A stretch of 59,399 nucleotides of DNA. It comes from a virus. The notes under the pieces were generated by a model. It saw only the letters and a program-made list of their open reading frames with translations. It had not been told where the DNA came from and made no database searches. The DNA is taken from positions 1 to 59,399 of the IMG/VR virus record IMGVR_UViG_3300013126_000036. One strand, written 5' to 3'. The position numbers and the translations under genes are program-made. Each line of letters begins with the position of its first letter. The stretch's first letter is position 1. Shown here in pieces: positions 21,219 through 28,124 of the stretch.

Positions 21219-21385
21219 ACCAGTAACATCCCAGCTAAAATACCGCCTATCATTGCCAATAAAACAGCAACTCTTTTTTGTCTTGCTTTAACAGAGTCTA
21301 ACGATTGCTGAAATATTTGTAGCGATATACACCAGTTAATTATGAATGAAAATAAGACTAGCTTTAATATATCTAAAATAATCAC
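21212..21385 (-). CDS. 57-residue two-pass membrane protein
   Basis: Gene hidden between thyX and dCMP deaminase. It starts at GTG 21385, which overlaps the thyX TGA (TTGTGA), and ends at 21212, seven bases inside the deaminase gene. Residues 1-22 (IILDILKLVLFSFIINWC) and ~39-56 (VAVLLAMIGGILAGMLLV) are two clear hydrophobic segments separated by a basic loop (SVKARQKR). This hairpin topology is typical of small phage membrane proteins, including holin- or exclusion-type proteins. No recognised family. Confidence 0.75.
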   Translation of the reverse strand: MIILDILKLVLFSFIINWCISLQIFQQSLDSVKARQKRVAVLLAMIGGILAGMLLVW

Positions 21386-22083
21386 AATTCACCAACAAGC
21401 AGTGGTATAGAAACCGGAAACTTATCTATAATCAGATCTCTTACTGCATGGGCGTAGAGTTGTATTTCTTTTTGTGAGTCCTCAGCCAATCTCTGGGAAA
21501 GAAACAGTGCTATTGACTGAAGACTACAAGACCATCTATAAACTACGTACATTCCATAAGCTGGCAAAAATAATCTTGCCTGCTCAGGTGCTACCCCAGA
21601 ATTTATTGCCATGGCATAATGGGCTTCGCCCTGCTCTACATAATCTAGTAGTTGTTGAGTCAATATCGCTCCAGTCCAAGGGTCTACTGGGCCGCCAGAT
21701 CCCTGTTTTCTGTTATCTGGAGCTAGTCTCCAATCATCTTTTGATGGAATATAAAACTCTGGATCCATAGTAATATAACGCCTACTAGATTCATTCCAAG
21801 AATCCATTGTATGGTCTGCGCCAACAACATACTTCCAGTGCTGACGTGCAACCATTAAAGGTGCTTTAAATTCGAATGTAGCAAAAGCGTGTCTGAAGGG
21901 AGACATATGATTTTCTCTAGCCAGAAAGTGCAATAATCGCCCATCTGCTACAGACATTTCCGTAGACTCTTTAGCAAATGAAGCTCTCGCCGCATTCACT
22001 ATAGAAAGATCAGAACCCATAACATCTACGAGTCTAACATATCCTTTATCTAAAACTTCTATTAAATTGCTAACTTTCTCCAT
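21382..22083 (-). CDS. thyX: Flavin-dependent thymidylate synthase (ThyX), atypical signature
   Basis: 233 residues from ATG 22083 (14-base overlap with the upstream stop; a longer upstream frame is rejected). The fold signature is evident: DLSIVNAARASFAKES, LLHFLARENHMSPFRHA, FEFKAPLMVARQHWK, NESSRRYI and the C-terminal ALFLSQRLAEDSQKEIQ. It makes dTMP from dUMP using folate, NADPH and FAD. Oddity: the usual RHRxxSxNExSxRY stretch reads as HWK-YVVGADHTMDSW-NESSRRY, so the RHR part is absent and the linker is longer. The enzyme may be a divergent subfamily or bind a different nucleotide. It lies in an operon with dCMP deaminase and ribonucleotide reductase. Confidence 0.87.
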   Translation of the reverse strand: MEKVSNLIEVLDKGYVRLVDVMGSDLSIVNAARASFAKESTEMSVADGRLLHFLARENHMSPFRHAFATFEFKAPLMVARQHWKYVVGADHTMDSWNESSRRYITMDPEFYIPSKDDWRLAPDNRKQGSGGPVDPWTGAILTQQLLDYVEQGEAHYAMAINSGVAPEQARLFLPAYGMYVVYRWSCSLQSIALFLSQRLAEDSQKEIQLYAHAVRDLIIDKFPVSIPLLVGEL

Positions 22084-22420
22084 TTTCAGAATCATCCTCT
22101 TCAAAATCTTCATCATCATCAATTGTAAAAATAACAAAATTTTCACTTATAGAATCATTAAAATCTTCAGATATTCTATACAATAAACTCAATTTTTCAA
22201 ACTCTTCACTACCAGGTTGAGCCAAATCAGACTCACCATCATTCATTCCTTCTATTATTTCCGCTATGTTATTAAGAGCATCGATTAAAGATCTTTGCAT
22301 CAACAGCAGCTCTTTAACTGTTAATGGACCATCTTTGAAACAGTTTTCGGAAAAGTCTTTTAATTCGTCTGAATTAATTATCTCAGAAAACTTTTTTTCA
22401 AAATCAGGATCTTCGGACAT
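22070..22420 (-). CDS. Acidic hypothetical protein, 116 residues
   Basis: Starts MSEDPDFEKKFSEI; a helical middle (LTVKELLLMQRSLIDALNNIAEII) and a very acidic end (IDDDEDFEEDDSE). Between ribonucleotide reductase and thyX with overlapping ends; ribosome-binding site AAGGTG overlaps the previous stop. Likely cytoplasmic, function unknown; acidic tails can serve protein-protein or DNA-mimic roles. Confidence 0.75.
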   Translation of the reverse strand: MSEDPDFEKKFSEIINSDELKDFSENCFKDGPLTVKELLLMQRSLIDALNNIAEIIEGMNDGESDLAQPGSEEFEKLSLLYRISEDFNDSISENFVIFTIDDDEDFEEDDSENGES

Positions 22421-22421
22421 A

Positions 22422-24479
22422 TTACACCTTTGCGTTATCTTTTATGAACTTAATTTCGCATGAATCAGTTGTACAATACTGTTCTCCTACAGCATCGGCG
22501 GCAAGCCCAGCATATATTCCATCCAAATCTATTGGTAATAAATTCTTCGAGGAGTTGTCATAATCACTCTCATCTATCTGCGTATAGGGCATTTGTGGGT
22601 AAACAAAGTTGCCCTGAGGCAAGAATGATACAGTTTTCAGCTGGCCATCGTACATATGGAGAACTGTTCCAACGTGATGCTTTTCTTCCTCTGCGTCAAA
22701 TGATATTGTTACTGAAACAGAATTATCAGACCAATATCTCTGAGCTGTTGCAGCTAAAGACATTTTTTCAAAGATTGTTACATCTTTTTCTGATCTACGA
22801 GCATCTGACTTTATCGGGAAGAAAACGACAGATGTAGTGTCTGGCGATTCAGAAGCTGGCTCTACTCTATAGTTAGCCATTTTAAATAGCGGTAACATTG
22901 GATCATCATTTGCAAATCTTATTGCTCTCAGAAAGTATTTGCCGCCAGGAGTCCAGTGCACTCCTGGAGATTCTCCAGCCAAAATAGAAACTGTACCAGA
23001 AGGCTTTACAGTAGTAGTTTTAATAGACTCACGTATACCTAGCCATTCTGAATAGATATTGTCGTATCTTTGAACGGTTTGATAACCATTGTCTAGCCAC
23101 TCTCTTAATACAGGCAAGCCTAGTCTATCGGCAAAGTTTGCAACACCGGAAACTGATGTACCGATTCTACGATTTCTTTGCATGATAGCATTTGTCTCTT
23201 CCCAGTGAGTTGGAAGAAGCGTTACTGTTTTAGCGTATAAATACGCAAACTTTAGAGTTCTCTTAAAATCCTCTAAAGAATCATGTCTATTTAGATAGGT
23301 TTCAACTAGTGTGCAACACTCATAAGACTCAAGGGATTGCTCTGCGCATGGATTATAACCTGCTACACGATGATCTTTATTATTTGGCGGATCTGCCAAT
23401 CTTCCATATTTTCGTGACATATCCATCCAAATGACACCTGGCTCACCATTTCTGGATATTCCATCAACAATATTTGATAAATCTGTTCCAACAGATGTTT
23501 CTACGGAGTTATTAGACATCCACCCCCAACCAGGGGCTTCCGCTGAATAGGAGTTTCTTTCGGGGAACTTTTCGGAATTTTTAAGATTCAAAAAATCTTG
23601 ATCATCTAAACGACCAATCAAGAGCTCTGCCGATCTACGAACGTTACCAGATACAACGCAAACGCCTATGGTGTTGCCGATATCAGCTATATCAATTCTA
23701 GTTAACTTCTGTCCAGCTCTACCCTCGAACATCTTTCTGATATGGTTGTGAAGCTTTATAAGTGGATCTGCACCTGCTGCAGTACCACCAAATGTTTTAA
23801 TTGGAGTACCTAATGGTCTAATTAAGGAATAATCAAATTCTAATGGGCTTTGATCAGGCTTTAGATATGAATTAATTAAAGCAACCACAGAGTTAACCCA
23901 ACCCTCACGAGAATCTTCGATGGTATCTATGGTCATTGGTCTGGTAGGCTCGTAGATATTAAAGTCTTTGTCAGCACCCTTGTCGTCAAACCCTACGCCT
24001 ACGCCTAGCATTGACGCTTCCATGAGGAAGCCAAATGGCTTAGCTGGATTTGCTTTTGTCATTTCTGAGGTACTGACAAAGGCACAGTTCTGTAGAGCTG
24101 CAGAGTTTCTCTGGACCATCACTATGGGAGTGCCCATGACCCAAAGTCCTCGACCAGGAGGTGTCCATTTCAGATTAAACAATCTATCAAAAGCTTCTTT
24201 GGCGGACGCTTGAGCCTTAATATCATTCCATGGTAGTCTGTTCTTTTTGCAGTGTTCTTTTTGTAGAGAGTACATTCCGTTAATCACTCGCTCACATACA
24301 TCAACCCAAGTTTCTTTGGTGCCATTTTCTTTCATTCTAGAATATGTTCTTAGAAATGTTATTTCACCAACAGAATTACCTGCAGCGTCTGTATAGCCAA
24401 ACGGCGCCTTAATTTTATTATACGCTTCCACGAAATCATCACTTAAACGAAAAGTAAACACAGATGAACCCTCAGACAT
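22422..24479 (-). CDS. nrdJ: Ribonucleotide reductase, class II (adenosylcobalamin-dependent, monomeric type)
   Basis: Protein of 685 residues. LQNCAFVSTSEM holds the first active-site Cys; NPCAEQSLESYECCTL matches the NPCxE active-site loop; RRIGTSVSGVANF, TTVKPSGTVSILAGESPGVH and the C-terminal Cys pair CTTDSC (redox shuttle) complete the set. Length and single-chain form resemble the monomeric Lactobacillus-type RTPR. It reduces ribonucleoside triphosphates to deoxy forms for phage DNA synthesis, works with or without oxygen, and needs host B12. Ribosome-binding site AGGAG before ATG 24479. No intein is visible. Confidence 0.93.
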   Translation of the reverse strand: MSEGSSVFTFRLSDDFVEAYNKIKAPFGYTDAAGNSVGEITFLRTYSRMKENGTKETWVDVCERVINGMYSLQKEHCKKNRLPWNDIKAQASAKEAFDRLFNLKWTPPGRGLWVMGTPIVMVQRNSAALQNCAFVSTSEMTKANPAKPFGFLMEASMLGVGVGFDDKGADKDFNIYEPTRPMTIDTIEDSREGWVNSVVALINSYLKPDQSPLEFDYSLIRPLGTPIKTFGGTAAGADPLIKLHNHIRKMFEGRAGQKLTRIDIADIGNTIGVCVVSGNVRRSAELLIGRLDDQDFLNLKNSEKFPERNSYSAEAPGWGWMSNNSVETSVGTDLSNIVDGISRNGEPGVIWMDMSRKYGRLADPPNNKDHRVAGYNPCAEQSLESYECCTLVETYLNRHDSLEDFKRTLKFAYLYAKTVTLLPTHWEETNAIMQRNRRIGTSVSGVANFADRLGLPVLREWLDNGYQTVQRYDNIYSEWLGIRESIKTTTVKPSGTVSILAGESPGVHWTPGGKYFLRAIRFANDDPMLPLFKMANYRVEPASESPDTTSVVFFPIKSDARRSEKDVTIFEKMSLAATAQRYWSDNSVSVTISFDAEEEKHHVGTVLHMYDGQLKTVSFLPQGNFVYPQMPYTQIDESDYDNSSKNLLPIDLDGIYAGLAADAVGEQYCTTDSCEIKFIKDNAKV

Positions 24480-25179
24480 TTTGTACTCCTACCTTTTTAA
24501 TATATTGATTGTTTGTTTTATTTAACTCCGCTAATTTTATCTTTTTTATTTGATCTATAGAATAGACTTTGTGTATTTGTTTTTCAAAAAAGTATCCGCT
24601 TCTCCAATTAAATACCTTGTCCACATTTTGCTTATGGTTAATAAATATGTTACAAATAACTGCTCCACCATATGCCTTAACCAAATTGGAAAACTTGATC
24701 TTTAAACTGTTCATGTCTATTTGCGAGCAGTTTTCGCTCTCTTCTGTTCTCTGGTAAAGCCAATTATAAGCCTGTCTAGTTATTGGTGAAACATCGATTG
24801 GATCTATTACCCCAATCTGTATTGCCTGATTTCTAAGCTGAACAACTTTTAGATCTTCTTTAAGAATATCTATATACATTGGAAACCAATCATGTTTATT
24901 GAATTGTGCCCAACCAGTGCACCAAAAAAGTAAATTAGTTGGCGGATCTGGTATGGTTGTATTCTCTATGAATGGGAGTATTGTTGCGCAACTAATAGCT
25001 TTTTTAACGTGCTCTTTGGCTAAGTCTTCATTGCGAAGTTTATTGACAGAATTAGTCCATAGGGTTTTTATTGATTGCTCCCAACTAACGTCAGCGACAT
25101 ATAACTTTAGATATTTCTCTGCGACAGATAATGGCAGAGACTTGTTTGCTATTGCTTCTTGAACCTCTTGTATAGACAT
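24472..25179 (-). CDS. Hypothetical protein, 235 residues, first gene of the nucleotide operon
   Basis: Starts MSIQEVQEAIANKSLPLS. It is helical at the start, and contains LLFWCTGWAQFNKHDWFPMY, ITRQAYNWLYQRTEE and a basic C-terminal region (DQIKKIKLAELNK). Tryptophan-rich and apparently soluble. The family is not recognised. It lies directly upstream of ribonucleotide reductase with an 8-base overlap, so a link to that enzyme (partner or regulator) is plausible only by position. Confidence 0.75.
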   Translation of the reverse strand: MSIQEVQEAIANKSLPLSVAEKYLKLYVADVSWEQSIKTLWTNSVNKLRNEDLAKEHVKKAISCATILPFIENTTIPDPPTNLLFWCTGWAQFNKHDWFPMYIDILKEDLKVVQLRNQAIQIGVIDPIDVSPITRQAYNWLYQRTEESENCSQIDMNSLKIKFSNLVKAYGGAVICNIFINHKQNVDKVFNWRSGYFFEKQIHKVYSIDQIKKIKLAELNKTNNQYIKKVGVQNV

Positions 25180-25244
25180 CCTTAATCCTAAATAACCTCA
25201 CATAAATTGGTTTAAACATATATATTTGCCAGTATAAAGAGACA

Positions 25245-25267
25245 GCCCCGTCAATTTCAGACGGGGC
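25245..25267. terminator. GC-rich hairpin between late and nucleotide operons
   Basis: Perfect 8-bp stem GCCCCGTC / GACGGGGC (25245-25252, 25260-25267), loop AATTTCA. The T-tract on the minus-strand side (TGTCTCTTTAT) is weak, and on the plus side (CGTTCTTTT) slightly better. It lies after the last late gene (stop at 25332) and before the 24472-25179 gene, the right place for a late-operon terminator. Confidence 0.6.
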
Positions 25268-25296
25268 CGTTCTTTTATCGGCTTTCTGACAGATAC

Positions 25297-25305
25297 ATTA
25301 TATCA
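25297..25305 (-). promoter_or_regulatory. Extended -10 promoter candidate
   Basis: Minus-strand TGATATAAT: TG plus perfect TATAAT (25297-25302), no good -35. The predicted start is near 25290, so the first ~45 bases include the hairpin at 25245-25267, implying attenuation or a short RNA. The 152-base gap 25180-25331 otherwise holds no gene I can support. Confidence 0.4.
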
Positions 25306-25331
25306 CGCCATAGCCACTATATAATACTAAA

Positions 25332-25532
25332 TCAATCTTTTAAAGTCGCTGCGCTTCCTGTGTTACCAATTTTTGTTGCGGCAAAACCTTTGATAACGCT
25401 TATTCCAGCTGCAACTGCAGCAGTTGCTGCCGACTTCAGCTCATCGACTCCGCCAACAGTATAAACTGCTACGAAAGCCTGAACTGCGGTCCATATTGCT
25501 CTTTCGATAATATCTTTGTGTAATTTAGTCAT
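25332..25532 (-). CDS. Holin-like protein (r1t family type)
   Basis: Protein of 66 residues. ERAIWTAVQAFVAVYTVGG, with a second weakly hydrophobic Ala/Val/Ile region (AATAAVAAGISVIKGFAA), matches the short two-segment r1t-type phage holins (ERA..T..Q.f.A..). Holins form pores that time lysis. AAAGGAG before the ATG; start overlaps the upstream gene as ATGA. It is the last gene of the late block, next to another small membrane protein. Confidence 0.75.
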   Translation of the reverse strand: MTKLHKDIIERAIWTAVQAFVAVYTVGGVDELKSAATAAVAAGISVIKGFAATKIGNTGSAATLKD

Positions 25533-25849
25533 ATAACTCCTTTGTTAAGAATACTTTTTCTAACTAACTTCTCTATAAGAAGATGAAAAGTTAAACCTAA
25601 CCACACTCCTACTGGTATAATTCCTATTAATGGTTTTTCAGTTAATCTCCAAAAAGATCTAGTTAAAGTTTCAATCTTCTTGGACTTTATAGCATACACA
25701 TCGTAAGCTATAATTCCCAATGCTAATGTGCTCCAAGCAGTTAGACCGCTTTTTCGTTCCTGCTTTTCAAGAACTAAAGGAGTAGTTATAGCATCAGAGA
25801 GCTTTAGCCGAAGGGACTCCGTACCACTCTTGAACTTTTTCACGACCAT
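25529..25849 (-). CDS. Two-pass membrane protein, possible second holin/antiholin
   Basis: Protein of 106 residues. Two hydrophobic stretches: STLALGIIAYDVYAI and PLIGIIPVGVWLGLTFHLLI, separated by a charged loop (KKIETLTRSFWRLTEK). This resembles small membrane proteins found beside holins in actinobacteriophages, where a holin/antiholin pair is suggested. The first 56 bases are inside the previous gene in another frame, an unusually long overlap. No endolysin gene is adjacent. Confidence 0.7.
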   Translation of the reverse strand: MVVKKFKSGTESLRLKLSDAITTPLVLEKQERKSGLTAWSTLALGIIAYDVYAIKSKKIETLTRSFWRLTEKPLIGIIPVGVWLGLTFHLLIEKLVRKSILNKGVI

Positions 25850-26426
25850 AATCTCCAGTTATATTTGCTTGACCATAGCCAGAAGTGAATACTACAGAAC
25901 TTGTTACACCTTGGAATTCACTTGGCTTGAACAGACCGAATGTTGCTGGAGCTCCTCCAGCCTCAGTTCTTGGTCCATGACCAGTATTGGCAAATATATT
26001 AGCAGATGTTACGCCATCAAAGATGTAGTTATTGTATAAAGAATATTCTCTATCTGCTCTTGCTGCGTGTCCGTAGTCTGACGGGAACGCCTTTGCTCCA
26101 GCAAGACCCTTGTACTCTAATGGGCGGAATCTTGCACCATCGTATGTTGCACTGCCATCAGCAAAAGTGCCTGAGAGTGGATGGATGTAAAGAGTAGTTC
26201 CATTAAATACTTGCGACAAAAATCTATTGCCAGGATGCTCACCAGTTCCAGGAACATAATGATTATCTGGTGCACCATCTAGTACGTGACTGGTGCTGTA
26301 AAGTGGGTAAAACGAATAGGTACCAGTACCCTTAGACTTTCCAGTCATAGTGGTATATGGGTTTACCATCTCAGATGATGATCTACCCTTTAAAACTGGT
26401 CTAGGTCCTACATAAAAAGTAGCCAT
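25794..26426 (-). CDS. Gly/Tyr-rich virion-like protein, 210 residues
   Basis: Starts MATFYVGPRPVLKGRSSSE. Rich in G, T, Y, S and F with repeated short blocks (RFRPLEYKGLAG, LFKPSEFQGVTS), indicating a beta-rich structural protein, perhaps a decoration or tail-tip component. AAGGAG lies 6 bases before ATG 26426. The repeated '[FL]xP.[ES][YF][KQ]G[LV]' blocks suggest an internal duplication. Not recognised as a known family. Located at the end of the tail gene series. Confidence 0.7.
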   Translation of the reverse strand: MATFYVGPRPVLKGRSSSEMVNPYTTMTGKSKGTGTYSFYPLYSTSHVLDGAPDNHYVPGTGEHPGNRFLSQVFNGTTLYIHPLSGTFADGSATYDGARFRPLEYKGLAGAKAFPSDYGHAARADREYSLYNNYIFDGVTSANIFANTGHGPRTEAGGAPATFGLFKPSEFQGVTSSVVFTSGYGQANITGDYGREKVQEWYGVPSAKAL

Positions 26427-26472
26427 TTATTTTCTCCTTGTCAGAAATCCGTATACTTATAGTAATTTTAAG

Positions 26473-27726
26473 TTAGATATATTCAATGATTAAATCAGAA
26501 AGAACTGGAGCGGTTTTGTCATCCAGCTGATTCAAGGTAACTTCTATCCATACATGGTTGTTAGCACCGGGGTTAGTTAAGCTATATGTGCCGGCATCGT
26601 CGTATATAATCCTATAGCTAAAAGCTTCATCAAGCTGACTTTCAGCTACATTATATATTTTAGGTGAGACATTTGTCACTTCTTCTATAACATCACCAGC
26701 TGGAGCAGAATACTTTATAATCATTTTGCCAGTTTGCAAATACTTCTCATATTTAACATCCAAATCAGAAAGACCATATGTATAAACATACTGTGCTGTT
26801 TCTGTCAAATAATTTTTTTGATTCATCTTAATTCTTATGGCTGTTATATTTGTTTCTGGAAACTGGAAACAAAGTGGTCCAGAATTCTTAATAGAATCAG
26901 AACCAAGAGATGACCACCCACCAGGAGCCACTTTCCCTACAGCTGAAGCAACTGAATCATAAAAGCTATTTTTATTTAAAGGTATCCAAGTATCTGCTGG
27001 GGTCAACGATGGATTGGTGACTGTTGTATATTCAATTGAATATATTTCGCAACCAAACGCTGGGAATGGATTCAGCTTAATAACATTAGACTTCAATATT
27101 CCAACAGCGTCATTGGGTATTTCAACATACAGCATAAGTTGTGCGCCAGTTGTAGGATTTGTGTTGGAAACTATTGTTCTTTTCCAAACCTTATCAGGAG
27201 CATCTAAAATGCAATTATATATTGGAGTACTATCAATTACGGCACCAGAGGTATCTACGCCCGCATAGGAAACGTCTATTCTAGTTTTGAAATAATCTGG
27301 AACTATCTGTCCAACGCCAGCCTGACCAAACTTTAGCTTTGAAAACGATCCACTAGATACCTTTGGTAAGGTTACCGTGTTGTATATGGGATCAAAGCTT
27401 AATAGTTCTGTTCCGGCAATTGAAAAGCTTGTTCCAACAAAAGTGCCATAATCCAACTGTGAAAAAGAATATATTGACAACGTATTAGAGGCTGCCTCTA
27501 AAGCAGCAACTCTATCGCTTAGATCCTGTACTGCATTAGCTAAAAATATGTGATCTTTTAAAACTCTTTCAAAAGCACTAGCCAGTTTAGCATCTATGAT
27601 ATTTGCCCTATTATAAAGATAAACTAAATCCTGATAATTCTCTTGTATCCTGGCATTGTAATCAGAGCTATCCACGGGACCATTATATTTATAGTCTCTT
27701 TTTTTAGTTTTTAATACATCAGTCAT
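26473..27726 (-). CDS. Tail/baseplate-associated structural protein (paralogue 1)
   Basis: 417 residues from ATG 27726 (GGTGA five bases upstream; an in-frame GTG at 27735 is the alternative). The N-terminal ~90 residues are helical and coiled-coil-like (LASAFERVLKDHIFLANAV, DLSDRVAALEAA); the rest is beta-rich. Motifs FPETNITAIRIKMNQKNY and YTYGLSDLDVKY recur in the next three large proteins, so it is a short member of that family. It probably belongs to the outer baseplate or tail fibre. C-terminal APVLSDLIIEYI is beta and resembles the ends of its paralogues. Confidence 0.7.
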   Translation of the reverse strand: MTDVLKTKKRDYKYNGPVDSSDYNARIQENYQDLVYLYNRANIIDAKLASAFERVLKDHIFLANAVQDLSDRVAALEAASNTLSIYSFSQLDYGTFVGTSFSIAGTELLSFDPIYNTVTLPKVSSGSFSKLKFGQAGVGQIVPDYFKTRIDVSYAGVDTSGAVIDSTPIYNCILDAPDKVWKRTIVSNTNPTTGAQLMLYVEIPNDAVGILKSNVIKLNPFPAFGCEIYSIEYTTVTNPSLTPADTWIPLNKNSFYDSVASAVGKVAPGGWSSLGSDSIKNSGPLCFQFPETNITAIRIKMNQKNYLTETAQYVYTYGLSDLDVKYEKYLQTGKMIIKYSAPAGDVIEEVTNVSPKIYNVAESQLDEAFSYRIIYDDAGTYSLTNPGANNHVWIEVTLNQLDDKTAPVLSDLIIEYI

Positions 27727-27727
27727 A

Positions 27728-28123
27728 TCATTCACCGTTTTCTAATCTAGAAACTTTATTAATTAATCTAGACAATTTTCCACTTAACTTATTAGTAGTG
27801 TCAATTGTCAGCGTTTCCAATGAAGGACTTGCCTCATCTATATATCTTTGCAAGGGAGCAAAATCATAGGAAATGCCATCGTCTAACTTTACTTGCTCTG
27901 TATAATCTGTTATATCTCCAACAAAATATGTTAACTTATCTAAAATAGAATTATCGACTTCATTTAAATGATTTAGTATTCTAGAAAAATCTATCTTTAA
28001 TAAATTGCTCTCTAGATTTTCCATTAAACTATTTCTAGGAGATTTAAATTTTACTCTATCAATCTGATAAAGTGGTTCAATAATTCTGTTTATTTTATTG
28101 GAATTTCTATAGCTAATAGCCAT
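27728..28123 (-). CDS. Small virion-associated protein, 131 residues
   Basis: Helical protein starting MAISYRNSNKINRIIEPLY, with no hydrophobic segment. Contains LESNLLKIDFSRILNHLNEVD and a C-terminal helix (KLSGKLSRLINKVSRLE). Set between two tail paralogues, with AAGGAT before ATG 28123; a linker or assembly role is inferred from position. Confidence 0.6.
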   Translation of the reverse strand: MAISYRNSNKINRIIEPLYQIDRVKFKSPRNSLMENLESNLLKIDFSRILNHLNEVDNSILDKLTYFVGDITDYTEQVKLDDGISYDFAPLQRYIDEASPSLETLTIDTTNKLSGKLSRLINKVSRLENGE

Positions 28124-28124
28124 C

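Noticed and set aside
22084-22146. N-terminal extension of ThyX
   Set aside because: The added residues (MKILLFLQLMMMKIL...) overlap the acidic protein in another frame and are not part of the ThyX family start; ATG 22083 gives the usual length.
25180-25331. Small gene in the 152-base gap
   Set aside because: No frame with a credible ribosome-binding site; the gap is explained by a hairpin and promoter-like sequence.
26427-26472. Late promoter (TATAAGTATAC on the minus strand) before the 210-residue virion gene
   Set aside because: Suggestive AT-rich boxes, but no matching -35 and no shared motif with other late-gene gaps, so it cannot be supported.
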